Assembly (NCBI RefSeq): GCF_003075415.1
Contig: NZ_QDAH01000030.1
Span: 1 to 64,000 of the forward strand
Source: Microvirga sp. KLBC 81
GTDB lineage: Bacteria > Pseudomonadota > Alphaproteobacteria > Rhizobiales > Beijerinckiaceae
Length of the DNA: 64,000 nt
Reading direction: 5' to 3'
Shown here: positions 33,945 through 42,867 of the stretch, in pieces
How the letters are laid out: every line of letters begins with the position of its first letter
Numbering within the stretch: the first letter of the stretch is position 1
Program-made: the position numbers and the translations under genes
Notes under the pieces: model-generated
The model's database searches: none
What the model saw: only the letters and a program-made list of their open reading frames with translations
Told to the model about the DNA's origin: nothing

Positions 33945-34625
33945 ATGGCAGATCAACCATTGAAGGAACTGGAACTGGTTGATCGGAGCAATGGTCTTCC
34001 GCTGAGCGAGGCCGTGTTCCGGTCCCTCTGCCAAGCCTTACGTGTGGGTCTCTACCGGCCTGGTGATCGGTTGCGGGAGGAGGACGTTGCCCAGCGACTA
34101 AAGGTCAGCCGTACACCGGTGCGCGAAGCCTTTGGGCGCCTGATGGCGAAAGGCCTCGTAGAGCCTGCAGGCGGTCGAGGCCTTATCGTCCGCAGCTTGG
34201 GAATAACCGAGGTGCTGGAGCTCTACGCCATGCGAGAAATCTTGGAAGGCGCAGCAGCCCGCTTGGCCGCGCAGCATGCCTCGCAGTTGGAGATCGAAGC
34301 GCTTCTCGACTTGGAGAATGCCTTCGAAGCCCGCGCGAGTGACCCTGCCGAAATGGCTAGGCTCAACAGGGCCTTGCACGAGGCAATCTTCCGGGCTGCC
34401 CGAAACCGCTATCTCGACAGTGCCTTGCAGGAGCTTCAGGATGGGATTGCGCTGCTCGGCGTGACCACATTCAGCATCACGGGCAGGCCCTCGACAGCGG
34501 CTAAGGAGCACCGTGCCCTCATTGAAGCCATCGCCGCACGCGACGCAGACCGTGCAGAGCGGCTTGCAAGGTTGCATATTGGTGAAGCCTTGCGATCTCG
34601 CCTGAAGCTGTTGCAGGACCGCTAG
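33945..34625 (+). CDS. GntR-family transcriptional regulator (FCD domain)
   Basis: 226 aa. N-terminal GntR winged helix at about residues 17-80: SEAVFRSLCQALRVGLYRPG, DRLREEDVAQRLKVSRTPVR (recognition helix) and EAFGRLMAKGLVE. The C-terminal all-helical FCD domain has EVLELYAMREILEGAAARLA at about 93-112, with probable metal or ligand residues Asp in LDLENAFEARA and His residues in LNRALHEAIFRAARNRYL and KEHRALIEAIAARD. FCD regulators sense organic acids. It is divergent from tcuAB and the TctC-like gene and probably represses them until the substrate is present. The ATG has AGGAG 5 nt upstream. Confidence 0.93.
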   Translation: MADQPLKELELVDRSNGLPLSEAVFRSLCQALRVGLYRPGDRLREEDVAQRLKVSRTPVREAFGRLMAKGLVEPAGGRGLIVRSLGITEVLELYAMREILEGAAARLAAQHASQLEIEALLDLENAFEARASDPAEMARLNRALHEAIFRAARNRYLDSALQELQDGIALLGVTTFSITGRPSTAAKEHRALIEAIAARDADRAERLARLHIGEALRSRLKLLQDR

Positions 34626-34632
34626 GCAGCAC

Positions 34633-34815
34633 CAGGGCCAGATCGACCGAGCGAGCGACAGGTTCTTCCGGGGACGTCACCGCAGCCCGATCGGCAGCGG
34701 CCTGGGCCTCGCCATCGTCGAGGAAGCGCTCAATCGGGCCAACGCCCGTTTCGTCCTGCGCAACCGCCACGACCGCCATGGATTGCGGGCAGGGCCTAGC
34801 CTGCCCGCTTCCTGA
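34633..34815 (+). pseudogene. C-terminal remnant of a two-component sensor histidine kinase
   Basis: Directly after the GntR stop codon, a frame without start codon reads QIDRASDRFFRGRHRSPIG, then SGLGLAIVEEALNRANARF and VLRNRHDRHGLRAGPSLPAS to a TGA at 34813-34815. RFFRG and GSGLGLAIV are the F and G2 boxes of the histidine-kinase ATPase domain and the rest is the usual C-terminal end. Everything upstream (sensor, HisKA, N box) is gone. Confidence 0.75.
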
Positions 34816-34933
34816 TCCCACCGGGGCACCAAGGGCCGTCGCACCGCCTGCGGGAAATAGTACCGGCGATGCCGACGTTGGGATATCGAGGCGACAACGG
34901 CGTCCGTGCCATGCACCCTTCGGAAGGAAAGCC

Positions 34934-35569
34934 ATGCTTCAAGCATACCTCATGACGCTCGCGGCCGTGGCGCTCGGGCAGATCACCCCGGGACCGAACC
35001 TGATGGCCGTCGCAGGGGTGGCCCTTGGCCAGGGACGCCGGTCGGCCTTCTTCCTGACGCTCGGTATCGCGACGGCGATCTTCATCTGGGGCACCGTGGC
35101 GGCATTCGGATTGGCGACGATCCTGAAGCTCTATCCATCACTCCTGACTGTCATGAAGTTCCTTGGAGGTAGCTATCTCTGTTTCCTTGCGGTGAAGTCC
35201 CTGACGGCGGCCTGGCGTGGGGGCGACCCACGCATCCAGGCCCATTACGCTGATTGGACGTCCCTCGGCGCTTGGAGTCGCGGCTTGCTGGTCAATCTCA
35301 CCAACCCGAAATCCGCCCTGCTGTGGAGTGCGGTCGCGACCTTCCTGTATGGATCGGGCCTGTCCACCTCCCAGGTACTCGGCTTCGCCCCCATCGGCTT
35401 TGCCTCGGCGGTGCTGGTCTACGGTATCTACAGCGTGCTGTTCTCGAGTGGACTGGCCAAGCGCGCCTATGCCCGGTTCGCACGGGGCATCGAGATCCTC
35501 TTCGGATGTGCCTTCGGTGCAATCGGCGGCAAACTTGTTGTGGATGCTGTTCGCGAGGTCACGAATTAG
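34934..35569 (+). CDS. LysE/RhtB-family amino acid exporter
   Basis: 211-aa inner membrane protein. The family motif QITPGPNLMAVAGVALGQGR is at about residues 16-35. Predicted helices include AFFLTLGIATAIFIWGTVAA, LLTVMKFLGGSYLCFLAVKS, SAVLVYGIYSVLFSSGLAKR and a final GIEILFGCAFGAIGGKLV. LVNLTNPKSALLWSAVATF carries the second conserved Asn-Pro-Lys motif. Members export amino acids or homoserine lactones by proton antiport. The ATG follows GGAAGGA; a longer frame from 34778 has no support. Convergent with the multicopper oxidase gene. Confidence 0.9.
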   Translation: MLQAYLMTLAAVALGQITPGPNLMAVAGVALGQGRRSAFFLTLGIATAIFIWGTVAAFGLATILKLYPSLLTVMKFLGGSYLCFLAVKSLTAAWRGGDPRIQAHYADWTSLGAWSRGLLVNLTNPKSALLWSAVATFLYGSGLSTSQVLGFAPIGFASAVLVYGIYSVLFSSGLAKRAYARFARGIEILFGCAFGAIGGKLVVDAVREVTN

Positions 35570-35719
35570 CCGAGGGGATCCATGCGAGGTCAGTGCAATG
35601 GCTCCATACGGACGATGCGTGAGACATCACGGATCGTTCCGCTTCAGGACATGCGAAATGACCGCAACGATCCGGCGTTAGGAAGCAGAACTGACGACAC
35701 ACGGGGGGCGGGGCAAACA

Positions 35720-37189
35720 TTAACGGACGACGAACTGCCCCATCATCCCGTTGTCCTCGTGTTCGAGGATGTGGCAGTGATACATGAAGGGCGCTGCCAC
35801 CGCAGGCTGCGTAAACCGCACAAGAAGCTCGACCGGCTCCTGCGCCACAACCGTGTCCCTGAGGCCCTGATCGCGAGGGCCCGGGGGCGCACCGTTGCGA
35901 CTGAGCACCTCGAAATGGACGCCGTGGATGTGGAACGGGTGGGCCATCATCTCGCCCGAGACCTCCCAGATCTCCACGTCCCCAAGCCTGACCTCTTCGT
36001 CGATCCGCTCCATGTCGTACGCGCGGCCGTTGATGCCGTGCATGCCCATGCCGCCACCCATCATGCCCCTCATCATTCCGCCCATGCCCATCGTCATGGC
36101 GAAGCGCCGCCGGCCAACGGCGCGCGACGCGTCCAGACGCTCATGCGCCACGAGACGCTCCGGCACCCTCGCTCCGGTCGCCGCCCCACCCTGAGGCTCG
36201 AACCTGAGGACGGGCTCCCATCCATGGCCAATGAGGTCCGAGGCACGGGCCAGCATGCCCATCATCATGGGAGCATTGGTATCCGGCCCCGTCTCAAGCA
36301 CCACGGGTCGGCCATCCGCGAAATCGACGAGGATCTCGGCCCGCTCGCCCGGCGCAAGGCTCAGGGACCGCAGCTCGATCGGCCTCTCAAGAAGGCCGCC
36401 CTCCGAAGCGATCCAGTGGAACGACCGATTGTCCCCGAACGCGAGATCATAGATCCGGGCGTTCGAGCCGATCACCAGCCGGAGCCGAACCAGCCGGCGC
36501 GGCACGCGGGTCACCGGATTGGCGGTTCCGTTGACCAGCAGGGTGTCACCCCGCCGTCCGTGCATGAGCGTCATCATTCCCTCGGGAAGAATGAGCCGTC
36601 CACTCTCGAACTGCCGGTCCTGCAGGACCAGGGGCAGGTCATCGACGCCGTATTCCGACGGCAGTCCGAGGGCCTTCTCGTCATCATCGGTGACGAGCAG
36701 GAGGCCTGCGAGGCCGGCATAGACCTGCTCCGCCGTGCGGCCATGCACGTGCGAGTGATACCAGAGGGTCGCCGCGGGTTGGCGGATCGGGAGCACCGGC
36801 CGCCATGTGGCGCCCGGGCGGATCATCTGGTGAGGGCCGCCATCGAGTTCCCCAGGGATGAGCAGGCCATGCCAATGGACGCTGGTCTCCTCGCCGAGCG
36901 CGTTCGTGACGGCGATCTCCACGTCGTCGCCGCGGTGGACGCGCAGCGTCGGGCCAAGATAGCTCCCGTTGTAGCCAAGCGTCCGGCTCTCCCGCCCTGG
37001 GAAGAAAGAGGTGCGGCCGGCTTGCGCCTTGAGCGATATCGACTGACCCTGGCTGCGGGCATCGATCAGCTCGGGAATCCGCAGTTCCCGCGGCTCGGCA
37101 GCCGCCCCCCGCCACGAGGATGAGGCAGCAAAGGCGGTGCCTCCAGCCAGGGCGGCGCCGGCCAGGAAAGAGCGGCGCGTGAGCATCAT
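35720..37189 (-). CDS. periplasmic multicopper oxidase (CueO/SufI-like)
   Basis: 489 aa. The N-terminal Tat signal is TRRSFLAGAALAGGTAFA. Copper ligands are in VHWHGLLIPG (about residue 99), WYHSHVHGRTAEQVYAGLAG (about 141), HPFHIHGVHFEVL (about 418) and YHCHILEHEDNGMMGQFVV at the end, giving one type 1 and three type 2/3 coppers; the MM after EHEDNG includes the type 1 axial Met. A Met-rich loop MGMGGMMRGMMGGGMGMHGI at about 366-385 is like the one that regulates CueO. It probably oxidises Cu(I) and protects the periplasm. The ATG follows GGAGGG. Confidence 0.92.
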   Translation of the reverse strand: MMLTRRSFLAGAALAGGTAFAASSSWRGAAAEPRELRIPELIDARSQGQSISLKAQAGRTSFFPGRESRTLGYNGSYLGPTLRVHRGDDVEIAVTNALGEETSVHWHGLLIPGELDGGPHQMIRPGATWRPVLPIRQPAATLWYHSHVHGRTAEQVYAGLAGLLLVTDDDEKALGLPSEYGVDDLPLVLQDRQFESGRLILPEGMMTLMHGRRGDTLLVNGTANPVTRVPRRLVRLRLVIGSNARIYDLAFGDNRSFHWIASEGGLLERPIELRSLSLAPGERAEILVDFADGRPVVLETGPDTNAPMMMGMLARASDLIGHGWEPVLRFEPQGGAATGARVPERLVAHERLDASRAVGRRRFAMTMGMGGMMRGMMGGGMGMHGINGRAYDMERIDEEVRLGDVEIWEVSGEMMAHPFHIHGVHFEVLSRNGAPPGPRDQGLRDTVVAQEPVELLVRFTQPAVAAPFMYHCHILEHEDNGMMGQFVVR

Positions 37190-37247
37190 GGATCGTCCCT
37201 CCTCAGGATAAGCGAGATGATCGAAACGACCGGCACCTCTCCATCAT

Positions 37248-38537
37248 TCACGAATGGGAGGTGACGGCACTCGTGATGCGGATGATCGCTTCATCGACCG
37301 TCGCTCTGGGGCAGCCGAGATTGACCCGCATGAAGCCTTCGCCCTCAACACCGAATTTGGAGCCAGGATCGAGCCACACCCCGGCCCTGGTGAGCATGAA
37401 CGTCCTGAGCTCAGGTGCCGTCAGGCCAAGCCCCCGGCAGTCCATCCAGGACAAATAGAGGGAATCCGATGAAAGGACCCTGATCCTCGCCGTGGCATTG
37501 TTGATTGCGCTCGCGAAGTGGTCACGATTGGCGCGGACATAATCCAGCATGGCATCAAGCCAGGACTCCCCATGGGTATAGGCGGCCTCCGCCGCGACCA
37601 TCCCGAGGACATTCACCTGACCGGAGCCATTTCTCTCGAGCTGGCGGCGCAGTTCCTCACGGAGCCGCTTGTTGGGCACGATGACGTTCGCCGTCTGGAG
37701 GCCGGCAAGGTTGAAGGTCTTGCTCGGCGCCGTGCACGTGATGCTGTTGTGTGCGAACGCTTCGCCCAACGACGCAAACGGAACATGCCGCTTCCGCGGG
37801 TTCAGGACGAAGTCCTCATGGATCTCGTCCGCGACGACCAGCACGCCGCGACGCGCGCAGATCTCGCCCATCGTCCGGAGGTCCTCCTCGGACCAGACGT
37901 TCCCGGTGGGATTGTGAGGACTGCATAGAATGAAGATCTTCGTGTTGTCGCGAATGGCGGCTTCGAAGACGTGCTCGTCGAACCGGTATCCGTCATCCGA
38001 AAGGACGAGCGGGGCATAGGCCAGACGCCGGCCGTTCAGAACCGGATCATCATGGAAATGGGCGTAGACGGGTGGCTGGATCAGGATCGTGTCACCAGGC
38101 TGAGAAAAGGCCTGGATGATCGTCTTCAATGCCGTGACGACACCCGGGGTTTGCAGGAGCCATTCCGGCGAGACATCCCAGCCGAAGCGCTTGGCCTGCC
38201 AGTGGATGACGGCATCGACATAGGATTTCGATGCGCCGCCGGGATAGCCGAGGATGCCGTGCTGGACGGCATCCATGAGGGCATCGAGGACGGGTTGGGG
38301 AGCCTTGAAGTCCATGTCGGCGACCCACATCGGCAGTGGATCGGCGGCGCACTCCTCCGGCGTCAGCAGTTTGCCGGAAAAGGCCCACTTTACCGAATTG
38401 GAGGAGCGTCGATCGATCACCTCGTCGAAATCGAAGCCCTTCTCGGCTCTACCGGGACCACGACGATTGAAGGCTGTCACAGGGCTGTTCACTTGCACGT
38501 CCTTTGATCGAATTGAGAGCTGATCGTTCGGCACCAT
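37248..38537 (-). CDS. PatB/MalY-family PLP-dependent C-S lyase/aminotransferase
   Basis: 429 aa, fold type I PLP enzyme. PMWVADMDFKAPQPVLDAL is the family start motif (about residues 69-87), GYPGGASKSYVDAVIHWQAK next, then SPHNPTGNVWSEEDL (about 206) and VADEIHEDFV. The Schiff-base Lys is in TAPSKTFNLAGLQTANVIVP (about 271) and the carboxylate-binding Arg in GFMRVNLGCPR (about 410). Members cleave cystathionine or cysteine conjugates. It is about 30 residues longer at the N-terminus than typical members. It begins 3 nt after the SDR stop codon, so coupled translation is likely, and an internal start near residue 30 cannot be excluded. Confidence 0.88.
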   Translation of the reverse strand: MVPNDQLSIRSKDVQVNSPVTAFNRRGPGRAEKGFDFDEVIDRRSSNSVKWAFSGKLLTPEECAADPLPMWVADMDFKAPQPVLDALMDAVQHGILGYPGGASKSYVDAVIHWQAKRFGWDVSPEWLLQTPGVVTALKTIIQAFSQPGDTILIQPPVYAHFHDDPVLNGRRLAYAPLVLSDDGYRFDEHVFEAAIRDNTKIFILCSPHNPTGNVWSEEDLRTMGEICARRGVLVVADEIHEDFVLNPRKRHVPFASLGEAFAHNSITCTAPSKTFNLAGLQTANVIVPNKRLREELRRQLERNGSGQVNVLGMVAAEAAYTHGESWLDAMLDYVRANRDHFASAINNATARIRVLSSDSLYLSWMDCRGLGLTAPELRTFMLTRAGVWLDPGSKFGVEGEGFMRVNLGCPRATVDEAIIRITSAVTSHS

Positions 38538-38540
38538 GGC

Positions 38541-39290
38541 CTAGAGTTCCGCGCGTCCGCCGTCGACGACGATCTCGGTCCCCAGCATGTAGCTCGAGCT
38601 CTCGCTGGCCAGGAACAGCACCGCCGCGGCGATCTCCTCCGGCCGGCCCATCCGTCCGAGCGGAACCTGCGCACCGACCCTGGTAGCGTAGGCGCGGAAC
38701 TCCTCGTCCGTCTGGTTCTTCCCACGGTGGATCGGTGTCTCGATCGAGCCGGGACTGACCGCGTTCACCCGGATCCTCCGCTCCAGGAGTTCGGCGGACA
38801 GGGTCCGCGCGAAGGAGCGGACTGCCGCCTTCGATGCCGAAAGGAGCGAGCGCCCGGGCGCTCCCACCTGGTTGAGCCAGGAGGTGTTGAGGATGATCGA
38901 GGAGCCCGATGGCATCAGAGGCAGCGCGGCCTGCACGGAGAAGAAGACGCCCTCCACATTGACGTCCATCAACCGGTCGTACATCGCCTCGTCGGTGCTC
39001 TCGATGGGCGTGCCGAAGGCGACGCCGGCGTTGGCGAACAGGATATCGAGTGAGCCGAAGGCCTCCTTCAGCTCCTGTTGCATGCGGCGGAGGTCCTCCC
39101 GCGAGGTCACGTCGGCGCGTATGGCAAGGGCAGCGTCGCCCAGTTCGGCGCGAGCGCTCTCAAGTTTCTCCGGGTTGGTTCCGGTGATGGCAACCCTGGC
39201 ACCGTTGTCTTGCAGCAGCCGCGCAGTCGCGAGGCCGATACCGCTCGATCCGCCGGTGATGAGCGCTGTCTTCCCGTGAAGCATGAACAT
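38541..39290 (-). CDS. SDR family oxidoreductase
   Basis: 249-aa classical SDR. ALITGGSSGIGLATARLLQD at about residues 9-28, Thr-Gly-Thr-Asn in VAITGTNPEKL suggesting NADP, FANAGVAFGTP at about 85-95, Ser in NTSWLNQVGAPG and LLSASKAAVRSFAR where the Tyr of YxxxK is replaced by Leu-Ser (LLSASK). The end MLGTEIVVDGG is typical. Absence of the catalytic Tyr at the usual place suggests altered or lost activity. The second Met (39284) has AAAGG at better spacing than the first. Operon with the PLP enzyme downstream. Confidence 0.85.
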   Translation of the reverse strand: MFMLHGKTALITGGSSGIGLATARLLQDNGARVAITGTNPEKLESARAELGDAALAIRADVTSREDLRRMQQELKEAFGSLDILFANAGVAFGTPIESTDEAMYDRLMDVNVEGVFFSVQAALPLMPSGSSIILNTSWLNQVGAPGRSLLSASKAAVRSFARTLSAELLERRIRVNAVSPGSIETPIHRGKNQTDEEFRAYATRVGAQVPLGRMGRPEEIAAAVLFLASESSSYMLGTEIVVDGGRAEL

Positions 39291-39359
39291 GAACCTTTCC
39301 CGTCAGGTACTGGCTATCCCTGCCCAAGCGGACGATCGTGGCTTGGTGCCTTGTGCATC

Positions 39360-40583
39360 TCATCCGATCGCTCGGCCGGGGCGGGATGACGCCGTGGGGG
39401 CAAGAGCCGCAACCGCCACCGCGAGGGGGAAGAACGACACCCACAGGACCGTGTCCCATCCGTAGGTTGTCAGCAGGCTCCCGGACGAGAACGAGCCCAC
39501 GGCCATCGTGCCGAACACCAGGAAGTCGTTGAGCGACTGCACCCGCGTCCGCTCCTCGGGGCGGTGGCATTCCAGCACGAGCGCCGAAGCGCCCACGAAG
39601 CCGAAGTTCCAGCCGACGCCGAGCAGGATCAGGGTCAGCCAGAAATGCGCCACGTCCACCCCCGTCAACCCGATCGCGGCGGAGACGGCCGTCAGGGCCA
39701 ATCCGGCGGCCACCACGCGGGGCGCGCCGAAGCGCGTGATCAATCGCCCGGTGAAGAAGCCTGGGCCGTACATGGCGATGATGTGCCATTGCAGGCCCAG
39801 ATTGGACGATTCCTGCGACAGGCCGCACAGGCGCATCGCCAAGGGAGCGGCCGTCATGATGAAGTTCATGAGCGTGTAGGACACGACCCCGCAGATTACG
39901 GCGGTGATGAAGCGGGGCTGGCGCACAATGGCGCTGAGCGGACGGCCGCCCGCCACTTCCGCGGCTGTGGGCATCGGAACTCGGACGCCGAGCAGGACGA
40001 GAGCGGACACGGCCGCAACCGCGGCCTGCGCCAAGAACGTCGCCGCGAACAGGTAGGGCTGCCATAGGTCCATGGTGTAGGTGACAAGCTGCGGACCGAT
40101 GACCCCGGCGAACACCCCACCCGCCATGACGGTGGACAGCGCCCGCGGGCGGCGCTCCGGCGGGACGCAATCGGCAGCGGCGAAGCGGAACGACAGGACC
40201 ACGGCGGCGTAGGCCCCGCCGAAGAACATCGCCGCGCAGAACAGCCAGAACGAACCCAGCACGACCGCAAGGCTGGCCAGGAGGCCTACAAGCACGCCAG
40301 ACCCCGTTCCCATCAGGAACGCGGCGCGGCGGCCATGGCGCCGGGCGATGCCCCCAGCCGGCAGGGTGCAGGCCGCCATGCCCACCACGAAGATGGAGAT
40401 CGGCAGCGTCGCCAGCGCCTGGCTGGGCGCGAGCATGTTGCCGACGATGGCCCCGGTGGCGTACACCACCGCCGAGTTGGCCCCTCCGAGCGCCTGCGCG
40501 ATCGCAAGCCTCCAAACAGCGGCATCGCCGGACCGGACCGCGGGCCCGACCCCGGCTACGGCATTGGCGTTCACCTGTGACAT
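39360..40583 (-). CDS. MFS transporter
   Basis: 407 aa with about 12 hydrophobic helices, for example LPISIFVVGMAACTLPAGGI, GSGVLVGLLASLAVVLGSFW, LFAATFLAQAAVAAVSALVL, VICGVVSYTLMNFIMTAAPL and FLVFGTMAVGSFSSGSLLTT. The MFS loop 2-3 motif is represented by GGIARRHGRRAAFLMGTGSG at about residues 77-96. The PERRPRALSTVMAGG loop lies near 126-140. Substrate is unknown; drug or metabolite efflux is likely. GAGGA precedes the ATG; it starts 8 nt after the TPR gene stop, so both form an operon divergent from the AraC gene at 42040. Confidence 0.88.
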   Translation of the reverse strand: MSQVNANAVAGVGPAVRSGDAAVWRLAIAQALGGANSAVVYATGAIVGNMLAPSQALATLPISIFVVGMAACTLPAGGIARRHGRRAAFLMGTGSGVLVGLLASLAVVLGSFWLFCAAMFFGGAYAAVVLSFRFAAADCVPPERRPRALSTVMAGGVFAGVIGPQLVTYTMDLWQPYLFAATFLAQAAVAAVSALVLLGVRVPMPTAAEVAGGRPLSAIVRQPRFITAVICGVVSYTLMNFIMTAAPLAMRLCGLSQESSNLGLQWHIIAMYGPGFFTGRLITRFGAPRVVAAGLALTAVSAAIGLTGVDVAHFWLTLILLGVGWNFGFVGASALVLECHRPEERTRVQSLNDFLVFGTMAVGSFSSGSLLTTYGWDTVLWVSFFPLAVAVAALAPTASSRPGRAIG

Positions 40584-40591
40584 GGGGTTCC

Positions 40592-41911
40592 TCAGGCGGC
40601 GAGCAGGCCGTGCCAGCGGGTGTCGCGCGGCGACGGGCGACGGTGCAGGCGGCGGTCGAGCAGCGCACGCGCCTTCACGGCCTCGCCGCTGCGCATTAGG
40701 GCCAAGAGCAGCATGTCCTCGATCATCTCGCGCTGGGCGCCGCTGCCGCCGATGCGCACGACCTCGGCCGCGACCGGCTCCAGGAGGCGCACACAGCCCG
40801 CGTAATCCTCCTCCGCGAAGGCCAAGGCGGCGCGGCAGAGCGCCGGCACCACGGGTCCTGCGGCGAGAGCGCCGGCCTCGATCAGCTCCATCTGGGCCTT
40901 CACACGCTCCTCGACCGCGGCCTTGTCACCGGTCGCTGCCGCGAGGAGAGCCATGTGCACATCGGCGAAGGCAAAACCCGCCTTCTGGAAGTATCCCCCG
41001 GAATAGGCTGCGGCGTCCTCCCACAGCCCGGCCGGCACGGTGTGGCCGTAGGCCTTCAGCCGCCACAGGAACGAGGCGGTGTCGCTGACCACGTTGACCG
41101 GCATCCCGGCCGTGACCGACGGCTGGATGTAATCGGCGTAGATGGCCAGGGCCTGCTCCGGATCGCCGCGCTCCAGCGCACCGAGCGCGGAGTGCCAGGC
41201 GATGTGGCTGTGGAGGATGCCGGCACGGTCGTAGCCCGGCAGCCAGTCCGCGATTAGCTTCTCGGCTTCATCGTGCGCGCCGCCCTCGTACATGGCGTGC
41301 GAGAGCGCGTGCGCCGCATTGGCGTTGTTTCTGCGCAGGTCATAGCCGCGCTGCGTCAGCGCCCGCCCGAGCGCGACGTTGCCGTTCTCGGCATGGGCCC
41401 AGCCCCGGTAGGTGAGGAACCACCAATCGTCGGCATCGAAATGGCGGGCGTGGCGCTCGCACAGGTCCACCCGCGCCTGGTCGTGGTCGGCCATCCCGGA
41501 GAAGGCGAAGAGCCCGAAGGCGCCGAGCGGCAGCGACAGGATCAGGACGTCGCGCGGCCAGATGTCGGCATGCGCGAGCGCCCGCTCCAGCGCCTTGGCC
41601 GAGTGGCCGTTGATGGCCAGCGACAGGATCTCCACATGGCTGCGCTCGCGCTCGGTCCCGCGCCGGGCGACGATCTCCTCCGCCGCAGCGATCCGCGCCC
41701 GGGCCTTGGCCAGCTCGGCCCGGATGGCGTGCAGACGGGCGCGCGCCGCATGGGCGAGAGCGAAGTCCGGGTCGGCCGCGATGGCCTCGTCCAGGACCTC
41801 CGCGGCACCCGGCCAGGCCGAGAGGAGCAGGTCAACCCCGTGCCGGTAGCGGTCGGCCGCGCGGTCGGACGGCGTCGAGAGGGGCAGGCCGCGGCTATCG
41901 AAGCGGGTCAT
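40592..41911 (-). CDS. tetratricopeptide repeat protein, TTC38 family
   Basis: 439 aa, predicted soluble, almost all helical. Degenerate TPR units are visible: AAEVLDEAIAADPDFALAHA (about residues 36-55), KALERALAHADIWPRDVLIL, WWFLTYRGWAHAENGNVALG, NNANAAHALSHAMYEGGAHD, SALGALERGDPEQALAIYAD and MEDMLL-like EDMLLLALMRSGEAVKARAL near the end. The order HHDPARV-like DHDQARVDLCERH and HSHIAWHSALGALERGD is characteristic of the TTC38 family. Function unknown. The ATG at 41911 has GAGGA 6 nt upstream; a longer frame to 42223 runs into the AraC gene on the other strand and is rejected. Confidence 0.85.
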   Translation of the reverse strand: MTRFDSRGLPLSTPSDRAADRYRHGVDLLLSAWPGAAEVLDEAIAADPDFALAHAARARLHAIRAELAKARARIAAAEEIVARRGTERERSHVEILSLAINGHSAKALERALAHADIWPRDVLILSLPLGAFGLFAFSGMADHDQARVDLCERHARHFDADDWWFLTYRGWAHAENGNVALGRALTQRGYDLRRNNANAAHALSHAMYEGGAHDEAEKLIADWLPGYDRAGILHSHIAWHSALGALERGDPEQALAIYADYIQPSVTAGMPVNVVSDTASFLWRLKAYGHTVPAGLWEDAAAYSGGYFQKAGFAFADVHMALLAAATGDKAAVEERVKAQMELIEAGALAAGPVVPALCRAALAFAEEDYAGCVRLLEPVAAEVVRIGGSGAQREMIEDMLLLALMRSGEAVKARALLDRRLHRRPSPRDTRWHGLLAA

Positions 41912-42039
41912 GGCAGGTCCTCGTTCTGGGATCGGCGGGCATCCGCGCGTGTCCGAGCCGTTTATACGCGATCGCCGCCTGTCCGTATTTTGACAGCCTG
42001 CCAGATGATGTAGAATAACCGCCAAACTGGAGGCCGAGC

Positions 42040-42867
42040 ATGACCTGGGAGACGATTGAGGCACCACCCGGCTTAGGCCCGCCGCAACCGATGACCGTGC
42101 GTGCCCAGACGATCCCGGCGCGCCACTCCTTCCCGGAGCACGCCCACGGCTGGAACCAGATGGTGTACGCGATCTCCGGCGTGCTGACGGTGGCGGTGGA
42201 GGGGCGCTCCTTCGTGATCTCACCGGAGCAGGCGGTCTGGCTGCCGACCGGCCTGCGCCACCGGGTCGGATCCCTGCTCGGGGCCGAGTTCCGCAGCCTC
42301 TGGATCGCCGCCGAGGCCGGCCGTGGCCTGCCAGGGAGCCCGACCGTGTTCGCCGTCACGCCGCTGCTCAAGGCGCTCATCGTCGAGGCCACCGCGATCG
42401 AGGGCGAGGCGGAGCGTGACGGCTATGCCGGCCGGGTGACCGACCTGATCCTCGACCAGCTCCGGCGCGCCCGGCCCCTCCCGGGCGCGCTCCCGTGGCC
42501 GCGCGGGGGATCCTCCCTAACGGCTTTGTGCGAGGCGCTCTACGCGGACCCGGCCGACCCGCGCGGGTCGGAGGCGTGGGGCCGGGAGCTCGGGATGTCG
42601 GAACGGACCTTGGCCCGCCGCTTCGAGGCGGAGGTAGGCCTGAGCCTGCGCTCCTGGCGGCGGCGCCTGCGGCTGTTCAAGGCAATCGAGCTGCTGGGCG
42701 GCGGCCTGGACGTGACCCGCACGGCCCTGGAGCTCGGCTACGGCTCGACCTCGGCCTTCGTGTACGCGTTCCGGACCGAGATGGGGTGCAGCCCCCAGGC
42801 CTACATGCGCGGACGTATCGCGGATCGGAGCTCCCTGCGCCGTCAGGTCGGCGGCTCGTCGTCCTGA
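42040..42867 (+). CDS. AraC-family transcriptional regulator with N-terminal cupin
   Basis: 275 aa. The N-terminal cupin sensor has HSFPEHAHGWNQMVYAISGV (about residues 28-47), a His-rich metal or ligand site, and VWLPTGLRHRVGSL. The C-terminal AraC DNA-binding domain runs from about 160 to 262: SLTALCEALYADPADPRGSE, LGMSERTLARRFEAEVGLSL (first helix-turn-helix), LFKAIELLGGGLDVTRTALE and LGYGSTSAFVYAFRTEMGCS (second). It probably controls the divergent TPR-MFS operon in response to a small molecule; 128 nt separate the two starts. GGAGG is 6 nt before the ATG. Confidence 0.93.
   Translation: MTWETIEAPPGLGPPQPMTVRAQTIPARHSFPEHAHGWNQMVYAISGVLTVAVEGRSFVISPEQAVWLPTGLRHRVGSLLGAEFRSLWIAAEAGRGLPGSPTVFAVTPLLKALIVEATAIEGEAERDGYAGRVTDLILDQLRRARPLPGALPWPRGGSSLTALCEALYADPADPRGSEAWGRELGMSERTLARRFEAEVGLSLRSWRRRLRLFKAIELLGGGLDVTRTALELGYGSTSAFVYAFRTEMGCSPQAYMRGRIADRSSLRRQVGGSSS

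Noticed and set aside
39160..40668. Minus-strand frame of 502 codons overlapping the MFS gene
   Set aside because: Arg-rich shadow of the MFS transporter frame, which has proper membrane helices.
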